A DNA stretch of 41,520 nt from Candidatus Contendibacter sp. (GTDB lineage Bacteria > Pseudomonadota > Gammaproteobacteria > Competibacterales > Competibacteraceae), in NCBI GenBank assembly GCA_008933795.1, contig WBUJ01000014.1:1-41520 (forward strand), written 5' to 3'. The position numbers and the translations under genes were made by a program. Positions 27,505 to 35,083 of the stretch are shown here, in pieces. Under the pieces are notes generated by a model that saw only the letters and a program-made list of their open reading frames with translations, was not told where the DNA came from and ran no database searches. Position 1 is the first letter of the stretch. The number at the start of each line of letters is the position of its first letter.

Positions 27505-28716
27505 TCAACGAGGCAACAACTTTTTAATCAAACGCCGCAACTCCTCCTGTAATAGCTTGGAGTCGCTTAAAGCACTTTCTACCTTATGCCTGATTTTTGA
27601 GTCATCCGGTCGTGTTCCATGGGCTAGCGCATTACGTAATCCTTTAAGCAAAAAATAATCACCAAATAGTAATTTTTTGCCACGCAATCCGCTTTGATAC
27701 TCTTTACGCACTCTATCACGATCCTGGAAATCCCAAAACCGCTCCTTCTTATCATCAATCAGGCTGGTAACAAACCCCTCAAATGCATAAATAGTTGATC
27801 GAATATAATCGCTACGCCCCAGGTACTCTAAAGCCAGTTCCCGTTGCCAAGCCAGCAAATCCTGACCCTTATGCCAACGAATCCGTGTCTTCAACTGATC
27901 AGCGAACAAAGCCGACATGCCAGGCAGTCCAGAATCCAGCACGGCATCCAGGTTTCTTAGATCAGCGCGAGCCTCCCAGGCATTGGAGGTTCGTTCCCGA
28001 AACGCCGCTCGCCGCAAATAATTCGCCTGATGGGTGGATACGCCATCCTGCTCCATTAAATCAGCAAATGCTCCATAATCGCCATCTTTGTCAAAGGTGT
28101 TTAAAGCGCCAACCCACTCGGCGATGCGCAACAGACCCGCCAGGTTCATGACCGGCGTCAGGCCATTGCGGGTCATATCGAGCGCGCCATAGTAGAGGCC
28201 GCGCGCCTCGACGTTCTTCACCCGGCGCAGGTATAACGCGCTCATCTGCGCCAGCATCGGCAAATGCCGCAGGCCATGCGTTACATCCAGCGTCACCGCA
28301 TCGCCCTCGGCAAGGTCCAAAGCCATCCGCTGCAAAATTTCCACCTGCTCCCCGGTATCCCGGCCATAGGGAATCAGGCGCAAGGTGACAGGGAGCCCAA
28401 GCCGTGCGCTCACCACGGTGGTCAGACCATCCAGTTCCTCTTGCGTGGTCCGGTCGGCATCGGCGGATTCCGTCAGCGCCAGCAGGGCTTCGTCATACTC
28501 TTGGCCGAGCCCCAGCGAGAACAGCAACACGTCCCACATGCTGCCAGTGGTGCCCAGAATCAGCAACCGATCCGGCTGGATCTGCTGGAGGAGGCCAAGA
28601 CCGAAAAATTCGGTAGTTTGCTGCTGGCCAGGAGCAAATTCATAGGTGGCTTGGCGATAGCGCTTGCCTCGGTCGGGGTTGCCACGGCCGAGAAAGGAGA
28701 CGAGGGTGTGGGTCAA
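27505..28716 (-). CDS. csx1: Csx1/Csx2-type CARF-HEPN ribonuclease (DxTHG family)
   Basis: 403 residues from TTG 28716 (AAGGGGA before it); an ATG at 28797 would add 27 unlike residues. The N-terminal half is a CARF domain: THTLVSFLGRG, LLILGTTGSMWD and the DVTHGLRHLP motif (144-153). The C-terminal half is HEPN with RNALAH (R361-H366). In this family, cyclic oligoadenylate made by Cas10 binds CARF and switches on HEPN RNase activity against bulk RNA. The C-terminal half has lower GC than the N-terminal half, hinting at a mosaic history. Confidence 0.9.
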   Translation of the reverse strand: MTHTLVSFLGRGNPDRGKRYRQATYEFAPGQQQTTEFFGLGLLQQIQPDRLLILGTTGSMWDVLLFSLGLGQEYDEALLALTESADADRTTQEELDGLTTVVSARLGLPVTLRLIPYGRDTGEQVEILQRMALDLAEGDAVTLDVTHGLRHLPMLAQMSALYLRRVKNVEARGLYYGALDMTRNGLTPVMNLAGLLRIAEWVGALNTFDKDGDYGAFADLMEQDGVSTHQANYLRRAAFRERTSNAWEARADLRNLDAVLDSGLPGMSALFADQLKTRIRWHKGQDLLAWQRELALEYLGRSDYIRSTIYAFEGFVTSLIDDKKERFWDFQDRDRVRKEYQSGLRGKKLLFGDYFLLKGLRNALAHGTRPDDSKIRHKVESALSDSKLLQEELRRLIKKLLPR

Positions 28717-28775
28717 GGAGTATCCCCTTTCAACTGAATAGTCATTTAACCCGCTGGAGAGACAAAATCGCGGCG

Positions 28776-28791
28776 CCGGCAAGCTTGCCGG
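28776..28791. repeat. Palindrome CCGGCAAGCTTGCCGG
   Basis: Perfect 16-base palindrome between csx1 and the AbiEii-like gene. The same core (GGCAAGCTTGCCGG) recurs at 39096-39110 before cas6, and a partial form (CAAGCTTGCCGA) lies at 40149-40161. All three flank CRISPR-island genes. It could be a REP-like element, a protein-binding site or a remnant of insertion. Confidence 0.6.
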
Positions 28792-28894
28792 TTCCACCGA
28801 TCCAGGTCGGACCGGAAGCGCACGCCGGCAGTTACAAAAGTCGCCTGAACGATTTCCTCAGCGCTAAAATAGCTTGATGGAATAGCTTATCAAA

Positions 28895-29569
28895 ATGTCT
28901 ATCTTCGTACCCAAACTTGCCCTGCTGCCGCCACCGCAGCGCCAACTCTGGCCCGAACTCGACGCGACGCCCCGACAGTTCACGCTCTACGGCGGGACCG
29001 CTCTGGCGTTGCGGTTGGGACATCGAGAATCGGTCGATTTCGATTTTTTCTCCCGACAGTCCTTCGAGCCGAATCAGCTTGCCGAGACCGTCCCGTATCT
29101 TCAAGGCGCCGAACGGGTGCAGATCGCGCCGAACACGCTAACGTGCCGCGTCGAGCGAAACGGTCCGGTTTTAGTCTCGTTTTTCGGGGGTCTGAATCTC
29201 GGCCAGGTCGCACCACCCGACCAGGCAGTGGCGACGACGCTATTCGTCGCCTCGCTGCTGGACCTCGCGGGCACGAAAGTAGCGGTCGTCCAACAGCGGG
29301 CCGAGAACAAGGATTATCTCGATATCGACGCACTGCTCCAGAACGGCGTCACTCTGCCAACCGCGCTCGCCGCCGGCCGGATTGTTTACGGCAGCCGGTT
29401 CAATCCGGTGATCACGTTGAAGGCATTGAGTTACTTTGACGATCTACCGACGCTGCCGGCCACGGTGAAGGCACGACTGAGCGCCGCCGCCGCCCGGGTT
29501 GACCTGAATCAGTTGCCGGTTCTGTCGCCTTGTCCGAGCCGGCATCCTCACAATGGATCCCAGTCTTGA
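28895..29569 (+). CDS. AbiEii/AbiGii-type nucleotidyltransferase
   Basis: 224 residues. FTLYGGTALALRLGHRESVDFDFF is the GG[ST]..DxD nucleotidyltransferase core of AbiEii-type toxins; the third conserved part is around DLAGTKVAVVQQRAENKDYLDI. AbiEii proteins act as toxins in abortive-infection pairs, transferring nucleotides to a cellular target. Here it is on the plus strand, opposite to all cas genes, between csx1 and the Cas02710 gene. It overlaps the next gene by four bases. Confidence 0.85.
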   Translation: MSIFVPKLALLPPPQRQLWPELDATPRQFTLYGGTALALRLGHRESVDFDFFSRQSFEPNQLAETVPYLQGAERVQIAPNTLTCRVERNGPVLVSFFGGLNLGQVAPPDQAVATTLFVASLLDLAGTKVAVVQQRAENKDYLDIDALLQNGVTLPTALAAGRIVYGSRFNPVITLKALSYFDDLPTLPATVKARLSAAAARVDLNQLPVLSPCPSRHPHNGSQS

Positions 29570-29868
29570 ACTCCCTGCCGGCAACTCCGTCCCTGCTGGC
29601 CGTAGCCCGCCGCGTGGTCTGGTTCAAACAACCGGAAGAGACACTGGCCGACCCCGTTCATTTCCTGGCGCATGTCATGACCTATGGCACCGCCGAGGAT
29701 TTGCAGGCACTGAACGACAGCGTCGGCGCGGACGCATTGCGCGAGGTATTGCGCCATCCGCCGCCCGGGGTTTTCGATGGCCGCTCCTGGGCCTACTGGC
29801 ACTATCGCTTGGGTCTCACGCCACCTGGCCAGCCCGTACCTCCCCTGCCCCAGCGGCGGTTCGACTGA
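29566..29868 (+). CDS. Putative partner of the AbiEii-like gene, unknown
   Basis: 100 residues if translation starts at TTG 29566, which overlaps the previous stop as TTGA; a TTG at 29530 is the alternative. The sequence (LPATPSLLAVARRVVWFKQPEE..) carries VHFLAHVMTYGTAEDLQAL. It is not the winged-helix AbiEi antitoxin. Similar small proteins occur beside AbiEii-like genes, from recollection, so a neutralising or regulatory partner is inferred. Confidence 0.65.
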   Translation: MNSLPATPSLLAVARRVVWFKQPEETLADPVHFLAHVMTYGTAEDLQALNDSVGADALREVLRHPPPGVFDGRSWAYWHYRLGLTPPGQPVPPLPQRRFD

Positions 29869-29955
29869 CATAATTTAAGGTGGCCAGCCCGACCTTTATC
29901 TCCATCATCGCAAGCAGGACGGTGGAATCATTCAAATCGAGGGGTCACCGAATCC

Positions 29956-31239
29956 TCATTCCGCCAGCGGCCGATCCGGCAACTGGGGCGGTATTTCCCT
30001 GATCCGCAACGCGGCGGTTTCTTGCAACAACGCGGGCAGTAAGACCGCGTTTACCCATTCCGCCAGCACGCGCCAATCGGCTTCCGCCACGGGCCGGAAG
30101 CCGTGAGCCAGAATCGAGTGATTGCGTACTTGCAACCAGTTGAGCAGCGCGTTCCGTTCGGCGCGGAAAAACGCGCCCGCCGATCTGTCCGGCTGATAGT
30201 GGGCCAGCAGTTCCCAAGCCGCCATCAATCCGACCTGGATGCGGCCCTTGTCGTTCGGTCGGAGAGTCATACCGGGGGGAACCCGTTCCGGCGGCACGTC
30301 GCTAGTGTCGATGCCGCACCGGCCGCGCAACAACCATTGCGCCGACCATTCCAGCAACCGATAAACCCGCGCCACGGCGTCGTCGTAGCGGCCTTGGGCG
30401 GCGCGGCGTTCGGCGTTGCGCCACAGATCGAACAGCCGCGCCGGCTCCTGAATCTCGTCCTCGGTGGTCAGCCGCTTGAGCGCCGTCAGCAGCGCCGACC
30501 AACTCGCGCCGATACGGGGCCGGTACGGTTCCAGCGCCGCCAGGGCTGTTTCGTGGTCGAACCGGTCCCAGGCATCCAGCCCCCGGCTCAAATCGCGCAG
30601 CATGGCTAAGCGGGCGGCCAGCGTCCGGTCGCGTGGTCGGGGCAATGCGGCCAAGCCCTGATACGCTTCCGCGTAGGCGAAGCGCCGCCAGGCGTCCACA
30701 TACGGCCGCATTGCCCGTTCCAGGCGCACCCGCTCGACGTGAGCCTGCGTCACCGCCTCCATGCCGGAGCGCACTTTGATCAGATCGGCGCGCGAACCGG
30801 TTACCAGTTGCAGTTCCACCCCATCGCTTTCCAGCGCCGCGCTGACCAGCCCGGCAGTCATGGTCTTGGTGCCGCCGGTGTAATCGGCCAGCAGCCGCGC
30901 GCCGGGAAAGCGCTGGCCGAGGTTCTCAATCGTGTCGCGCAGGATGCGGAATACCTCGTCCAGATCGTCGGCGGGGACTCGCACCACCTCGTACTGGTCA
31001 TCCCGCAGCCCGGCCTGAGTGGGGATGTTGGACAGCGTGGGTTTCTCGTCGCTCGGGCGGGCCTTGATGCACGAACCTTGGCCGAGAATCTGCACGTCCG
31101 AACCGGGACGGCCGGTGGCCGGGTCCCGGTCGGTGCAGATGAAACAGGTGAAGTCCGGCGCGGTTTGCCGCAGGGCGGTCAGGATCGGTTCGTGCGAACC
31201 GCCGACGGTGCAGAGCAGGATGACGGGGGGCGTGGTCAT
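29956..31239 (-). CDS. Cas02710-family CARF-HEPN protein (Csm6-like)
   Basis: 427 residues from ATG 31239, which overlaps the csm5 stop by ATGA. The N-terminal CARF domain starts VILLCTVGGSHEPIL and has the DYTGGTKTM signature (119-127). The C-terminal HEPN domain has RNHSILAH (R372, H379). It is the second probable cyclic-oligoadenylate-activated ribonuclease of the locus and is coupled to the csm operon, so it is made together with Cas10. Family TIGR02710; Csm6 is the functional analogue. Confidence 0.88.
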   Translation of the reverse strand: MTTPPVILLCTVGGSHEPILTALRQTAPDFTCFICTDRDPATGRPGSDVQILGQGSCIKARPSDEKPTLSNIPTQAGLRDDQYEVVRVPADDLDEVFRILRDTIENLGQRFPGARLLADYTGGTKTMTAGLVSAALESDGVELQLVTGSRADLIKVRSGMEAVTQAHVERVRLERAMRPYVDAWRRFAYAEAYQGLAALPRPRDRTLAARLAMLRDLSRGLDAWDRFDHETALAALEPYRPRIGASWSALLTALKRLTTEDEIQEPARLFDLWRNAERRAAQGRYDDAVARVYRLLEWSAQWLLRGRCGIDTSDVPPERVPPGMTLRPNDKGRIQVGLMAAWELLAHYQPDRSAGAFFRAERNALLNWLQVRNHSILAHGFRPVAEADWRVLAEWVNAVLLPALLQETAALRIREIPPQLPDRPLAE

Positions 31240-32873
31240 GCCGAACCCTTTCGGAGTTGCTGGATTTTGGCCTTGCGTTCCTGCTTTTTCTTGCCGCTGC
31301 CCCAGTCCAGATAGCCGTAGATCGCCTCGGCCAGTTGCGCCAGTGTCTCGCATTCCGCCGCCGGCCATGACAAGCCGTCCTTGAGCAAGTCATTCAACCG
31401 ATTGGCGAGCCGCCCGCCCGGTTCCTTGCGCTTGGCTGCTCGATCTTCCTCGAACCAGCGCCGCAGTTCAGCGATGGCCTTCTGTTCCGGAGACAGGGCG
31501 GCTTCGGTGGCGGCAGCTTGCTGGCGGGCTTGTTCCTCGGCCTTGCGCCGGGCTTCCGTTTCCGCCCGCTGGCGCGTCCGTTGCCGCTCGCGCTCGATCC
31601 AGGCTGTGTATTCAGTGGGAAACCCGGTGAGGATTTCCCGCGTTTCCAGCCAGTCTGGCGATTCCGATTCCGCTGGATGCAGTTCCACCAGCAGCCAGCC
31701 AAACGGCAGCATTCCCGCGCGGTCTTGAATATCGCTGGCAGCCAGCCACCGACTGGTGCCCGTCGCGCGATATTCAAAGCGCTGCTTGCCGGTTTCCACA
31801 TCCTTGCCCAGCAGGATCTTGATATTCCGTGTCCCGTTCAGCGTGACCGATTCCGCGCCGCTGTGCCGGCCCACCCGCAGCAAAAAGGCTTCGTTCCGGT
31901 TCAACCGCTCGCCGGCCAGCCCACCCAGCAGTCGGTCGAGCAGGGCGGCCCAGTCCGCATCGAGATAGCCGCGCTCCTGCATCTGGTTCAGTTCCGCTTC
32001 CAGTTGGTGGCGGTAAAAGCGGTTGCAGGCGGCGGCTATATCCGAGACGTTCCAGCGCAAATCCGCCGCCGGCAAGCGGTCGCGGCGGTCGGTGACGCCT
32101 TCCAGCCGCTGCACGGTCAGGCGTCCGGCGAACGCCCGGAAACGGGTAGCGGGCACACATTCCAGCAGTTGATACAGCCCCCGTTGCTCAGCCTGGCTTT
32201 GTGCCGAACGCTCGCCGGGCTTAGGCGGCTTGCGGCGGCGATTGACGGCGAAGCGCAACTCGCTGCCCACTCCCTCGCCATCCTGGAACAGGGCATCCGC
32301 CAGTTGCACCAGCCGCATCGGGTCTTGTTCGAACTCCCGGTACTGGAACAGCCGTTGTTGCATGGCCAAATTATTTTCTTGACCCGGCAAGGGCTGACCG
32401 GCATTGATCGCATCCAGCAGCGCGGTGCGCATCGCGCCTTTCAGACTGCTGCCCGGCAGCACGGGAGCCCCATTGGCTGGATTAAAAAAGTTGCGCTCGA
32501 TTTCCAGCCGGTTGAGAAGCTGCGAGCCGTCGCCTTCCACCTGCACAGTCTTGCCGACCCGCTTCTGGTAGAACGCGACCATTTTCGGCCCAACCGGCAC
32601 CCGCCGGCTGGCGGTGGAGATCAGGGCTTGCCGACGGTGATAAAAGAATGCTTGAACTTGCTGCAACATCCGGTCATTGGCCGGGCTGCTGACGATTTTC
32701 AACAACTGATCCCGATCCTGGGCGGTTAACGCCGCCAGCGCCGCGCCCGGTTCGAATTCGTACAGGGTATCGTCCTCGATGACATAACGGGTCGGGTCGT
32801 AGTCCTCGCCGCAACCGACGTGAACGGGGGACAGCGTGGAAATCAACAGCCGCCGGCATTCCAGAAAGTTCAT
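31236..32873 (-). CDS. csm5: Type III-A RAMP protein Csm5 with long C-terminal extension
   Basis: 545 residues, where Csm5 is usually 350-420. The N-terminal RAMP part begins RRLLISTLSPVHVGCGEDYDPTRY and has VLPGSSLKGAMRTAL, matching Csm5. It caps the 3' end of the crRNA complex. From about residue 425 there is a charged region (ERERQRTRQRAETEARRKAEE..) predicted coiled coil, then a small helical domain (about 470-530: IAELRRWFEEDR, LAEAIYGYLDWG) and a basic tail. The extension is a notable addition, perhaps for nuclease recruitment. ATGA overlaps on both sides tie it to csm4 and the CARF-HEPN gene. Confidence 0.9.
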   Translation of the reverse strand: MNFLECRRLLISTLSPVHVGCGEDYDPTRYVIEDDTLYEFEPGAALAALTAQDRDQLLKIVSSPANDRMLQQVQAFFYHRRQALISTASRRVPVGPKMVAFYQKRVGKTVQVEGDGSQLLNRLEIERNFFNPANGAPVLPGSSLKGAMRTALLDAINAGQPLPGQENNLAMQQRLFQYREFEQDPMRLVQLADALFQDGEGVGSELRFAVNRRRKPPKPGERSAQSQAEQRGLYQLLECVPATRFRAFAGRLTVQRLEGVTDRRDRLPAADLRWNVSDIAAACNRFYRHQLEAELNQMQERGYLDADWAALLDRLLGGLAGERLNRNEAFLLRVGRHSGAESVTLNGTRNIKILLGKDVETGKQRFEYRATGTSRWLAASDIQDRAGMLPFGWLLVELHPAESESPDWLETREILTGFPTEYTAWIERERQRTRQRAETEARRKAEEQARQQAAATEAALSPEQKAIAELRRWFEEDRAAKRKEPGGRLANRLNDLLKDGLSWPAAECETLAQLAEAIYGYLDWGSGKKKQERKAKIQQLRKGSA

Positions 32874-33832
32874 GGTTGCCCCTCCTCGTCGGGTAGATGA
32901 ACGCCAATCACCGGCGCATAGCCCTGATGGACGGTTTCGGGAATGGCGCGGGACAAGCGGCCATCACCGCCCAAACCCTGGCCCACATAATGGGTCTTCG
33001 CATAACGGCTCGGCTTCAGCACCGCGCCGGCGGCGGCCAGCAAGATCGGGGTTTTGAAGGGCTGACCACTTTGCACGGCGGTATCCCCATGCCGGCCAAA
33101 GCGCGTAAACGGCTGATAACGGCTGGCGTGGGGCAGGAACCCACAACCCTGCGGCGCACAGGGCGCCAGGGTAAGATACGCATTGGCGTTGGCTGGCCCG
33201 GTCAGGGTGGTAGGGATGTGGTCTACCACTGCGAATTTGCCGAGACCGATGCTGGCGTCGCGGCCAAAACCCGTCGCGCCCATGCTTTCGAAGAGCGCCT
33301 GCAATTCCACCGCGCTCAACCGGGCCGGGTCGAACACGACGTGAATATCCAGCGTCAGGCCCGGCGCAAACCCGATCTGCATCAGGGTATAGGGCGCGAA
33401 TCCGCCCTCGCCGGTGGTGCCGGTCAACCGGTTGATGCTGTTGTGCGCCTGCGGCCAGCTTTCCCGCAGGCTGAAATCAGGATGGCCGGTCACTTCCCGG
33501 TCGGAACGGGCCACGTTGAGCCAGCTTCGCAACGGCTGGCGCAGCGCGCTGTGGGAAATCCAGTTTCGCTGCTTCAGCCGCTTGCGGTCGGCGTCCGCCG
33601 GTTGCTCGAACCGGCTTAGCGGCAACGCCGGTCGAGGCAGATAGCCAGTGGGCAGGGCGTCGGCGACGACCGCGAACGGCTGGCCATCCAAATAGCCATC
33701 AAGCAGTTCCCGCAACCGCGCCTCGCCCGATTGATGGCGAATTACCCAGCACAACTGCCCGAACAGGGTATCGCCGAGCGGCGGGGTGCCGAACGGTGAG
33801 AGCGGGCGAATCCGCAACGTGATCATGTCCAT
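32870..33832 (-). CDS. csm4: Type III-A RAMP protein Csm4
   Basis: 320 residues. ITLRIRPLSPFGTPPLGDTLFGQLCW at the N-terminus and the glycine-rich FGRDASIGLGKF and PFKTPILLAAAGAVLKP segments fit Csm4, which holds the 5' crRNA handle and binds Cas10. Its stop overlaps the csm5 start (ATGA). It follows csm3 after 23 bases. Confidence 0.92.
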   Translation of the reverse strand: MDMITLRIRPLSPFGTPPLGDTLFGQLCWVIRHQSGEARLRELLDGYLDGQPFAVVADALPTGYLPRPALPLSRFEQPADADRKRLKQRNWISHSALRQPLRSWLNVARSDREVTGHPDFSLRESWPQAHNSINRLTGTTGEGGFAPYTLMQIGFAPGLTLDIHVVFDPARLSAVELQALFESMGATGFGRDASIGLGKFAVVDHIPTTLTGPANANAYLTLAPCAPQGCGFLPHASRYQPFTRFGRHGDTAVQSGQPFKTPILLAAAGAVLKPSRYAKTHYVGQGLGGDGRLSRAIPETVHQGYAPVIGVHLPDEEGQP

Positions 33833-33855
33833 GACGGCGCTCCAGGTGGAGATGC

Positions 33856-34575
33856 TCAGGGTTGCGTCTGTTCCAGTTGCGCTTGCAGGCTGCCCCCATC
33901 GAGCGCCAGCTTGCGGAAGCGCAGCTTGCCGTAGCCGCGCGAGCCGGAACCGCCCAAACCGCCCAGTTCCAGCAGGCGCAGTCCAACCAGCACGGTATCG
34001 AGCAAGTCTTCGTCATCGTGGACCTTGAGGGTCAGTTGGAAGTCGAACACTGCGCTCGCCGGCACCCGTTCGGTATTGCGAGGGTGTTCGGCCACACCGC
34101 GAATGCGGTCGATCATGTTTTCCATCTTGGTTTCGGTCAGCAGCAGATTCTTGTCGCGCATGGCGGTCACCCAGTCGCGAGTCAGCGCACAATCCCAGAA
34201 CGCCAGCCGGGTCGGGCCGATTTCCGCCACCAGTTTCTCGTCCTGATTGCTGCCTTCAGGCGCTCCGCCGAACAGCTTGAGGATGGTTTTACCCTGAACG
34301 ATTTGATCGCTGGCCAGCCGGCCGATATGGCCGAAACCCAGCGGCTTGCCGTCGGTGAACGCGACCACGCCGGCCCGCCATTCCAGCAGGCTGCGCATCT
34401 TGCCTTTGAGGCTGGAACCGGGAATGTAGGGTTCCTGGGTGATGGGATTCTTGATCACCGGGTTGTCGGTGCCGCCGATGTGCATTTCGGTGTTGCCACT
34501 GCCGATGTGCAGGCCGCTCAGCAACTCGATTTCACCGGTGATCTTGGCGATGCGGGTCAGTTTCATGTCGGACAT
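33856..34575 (-). CDS. csm3: Type III-A backbone RNase Csm3
   Basis: 239 residues. The backbone subunit of the effector, which cuts target RNA every six bases. The catalytic Asp is D37 in HIGGTDNPVIKNP, followed by YIPGSSLKGKMRSLLE, and the glycine-rich loop is GGLGGSGSRGYGKLRF. It is intact. It starts six bases after the csm2 stop. Confidence 0.95.
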   Translation of the reverse strand: MSDMKLTRIAKITGEIELLSGLHIGSGNTEMHIGGTDNPVIKNPITQEPYIPGSSLKGKMRSLLEWRAGVVAFTDGKPLGFGHIGRLASDQIVQGKTILKLFGGAPEGSNQDEKLVAEIGPTRLAFWDCALTRDWVTAMRDKNLLLTETKMENMIDRIRGVAEHPRNTERVPASAVFDFQLTLKVHDDEDLLDTVLVGLRLLELGGLGGSGSRGYGKLRFRKLALDGGSLQAQLEQTQP

Positions 34576-34581
34576 CCCTGG

Positions 34582-35067
34582 TTATTTGTCGGATGGGCGC
34601 AGTTCTTTGTAGAAACCCAGAAAAGCTTCAAAGAATATTTTGCAAATTCGTAGCGTTTCTGGCTTTTCTACTTGTTGCAGGCAGTGGCCAATTAGCTTGA
34701 CGAAATTAGCATCCACTAACATTGGCTTCCGGCCATGGGCATAAGCAACCTTGGCATTCAGCATGAGAATGAAGGGCAGATATTCAGCGAAACACGCTTC
34801 GGACTTTTGAGGGTCCTGATTTACCTTGGTTTCCCACAGGCAAAGCTCGTCGTAAAACTTGCGAATCTGACTGGGCTTGTTGGTGTTGCGATTCTCAGCG
34901 ATGGTTTCCGCGACCTGGCGAGCTACGCCGTTGAATAAGTCAGGATTTAATGGCTTTGTGAATACGATCTTGCTGGTGACAAGGGTGGGTTCGTCTTGTT
35001 TAGGAAACGGTTTCTTTCCGCCAGAGAACTTCGACGGCTGATTGGATTTGCCATGATGGTCTTGCAT
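34582..35067 (-). CDS. csm2: Type III-A small subunit Csm2
   Basis: 161 residues from ATG 35067 with GGGGAG in front; the frame extends upstream into cas10 without a ribosome site. A basic low-complexity N-terminus (QDHHGKSNQPSKFSGGKK) is followed by the helical Csm2 core: IRKFYDELCLWE, ILMLNAKVAYAHGRK and FEAFLGFYK. It lies 16 bases after cas10. Confidence 0.92.
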   Translation of the reverse strand: MQDHHGKSNQPSKFSGGKKPFPKQDEPTLVTSKIVFTKPLNPDLFNGVARQVAETIAENRNTNKPSQIRKFYDELCLWETKVNQDPQKSEACFAEYLPFILMLNAKVAYAHGRKPMLVDANFVKLIGHCLQQVEKPETLRICKIFFEAFLGFYKELRPSDK

Positions 35068-35083
35068 GATGCGATTCTCCCCT

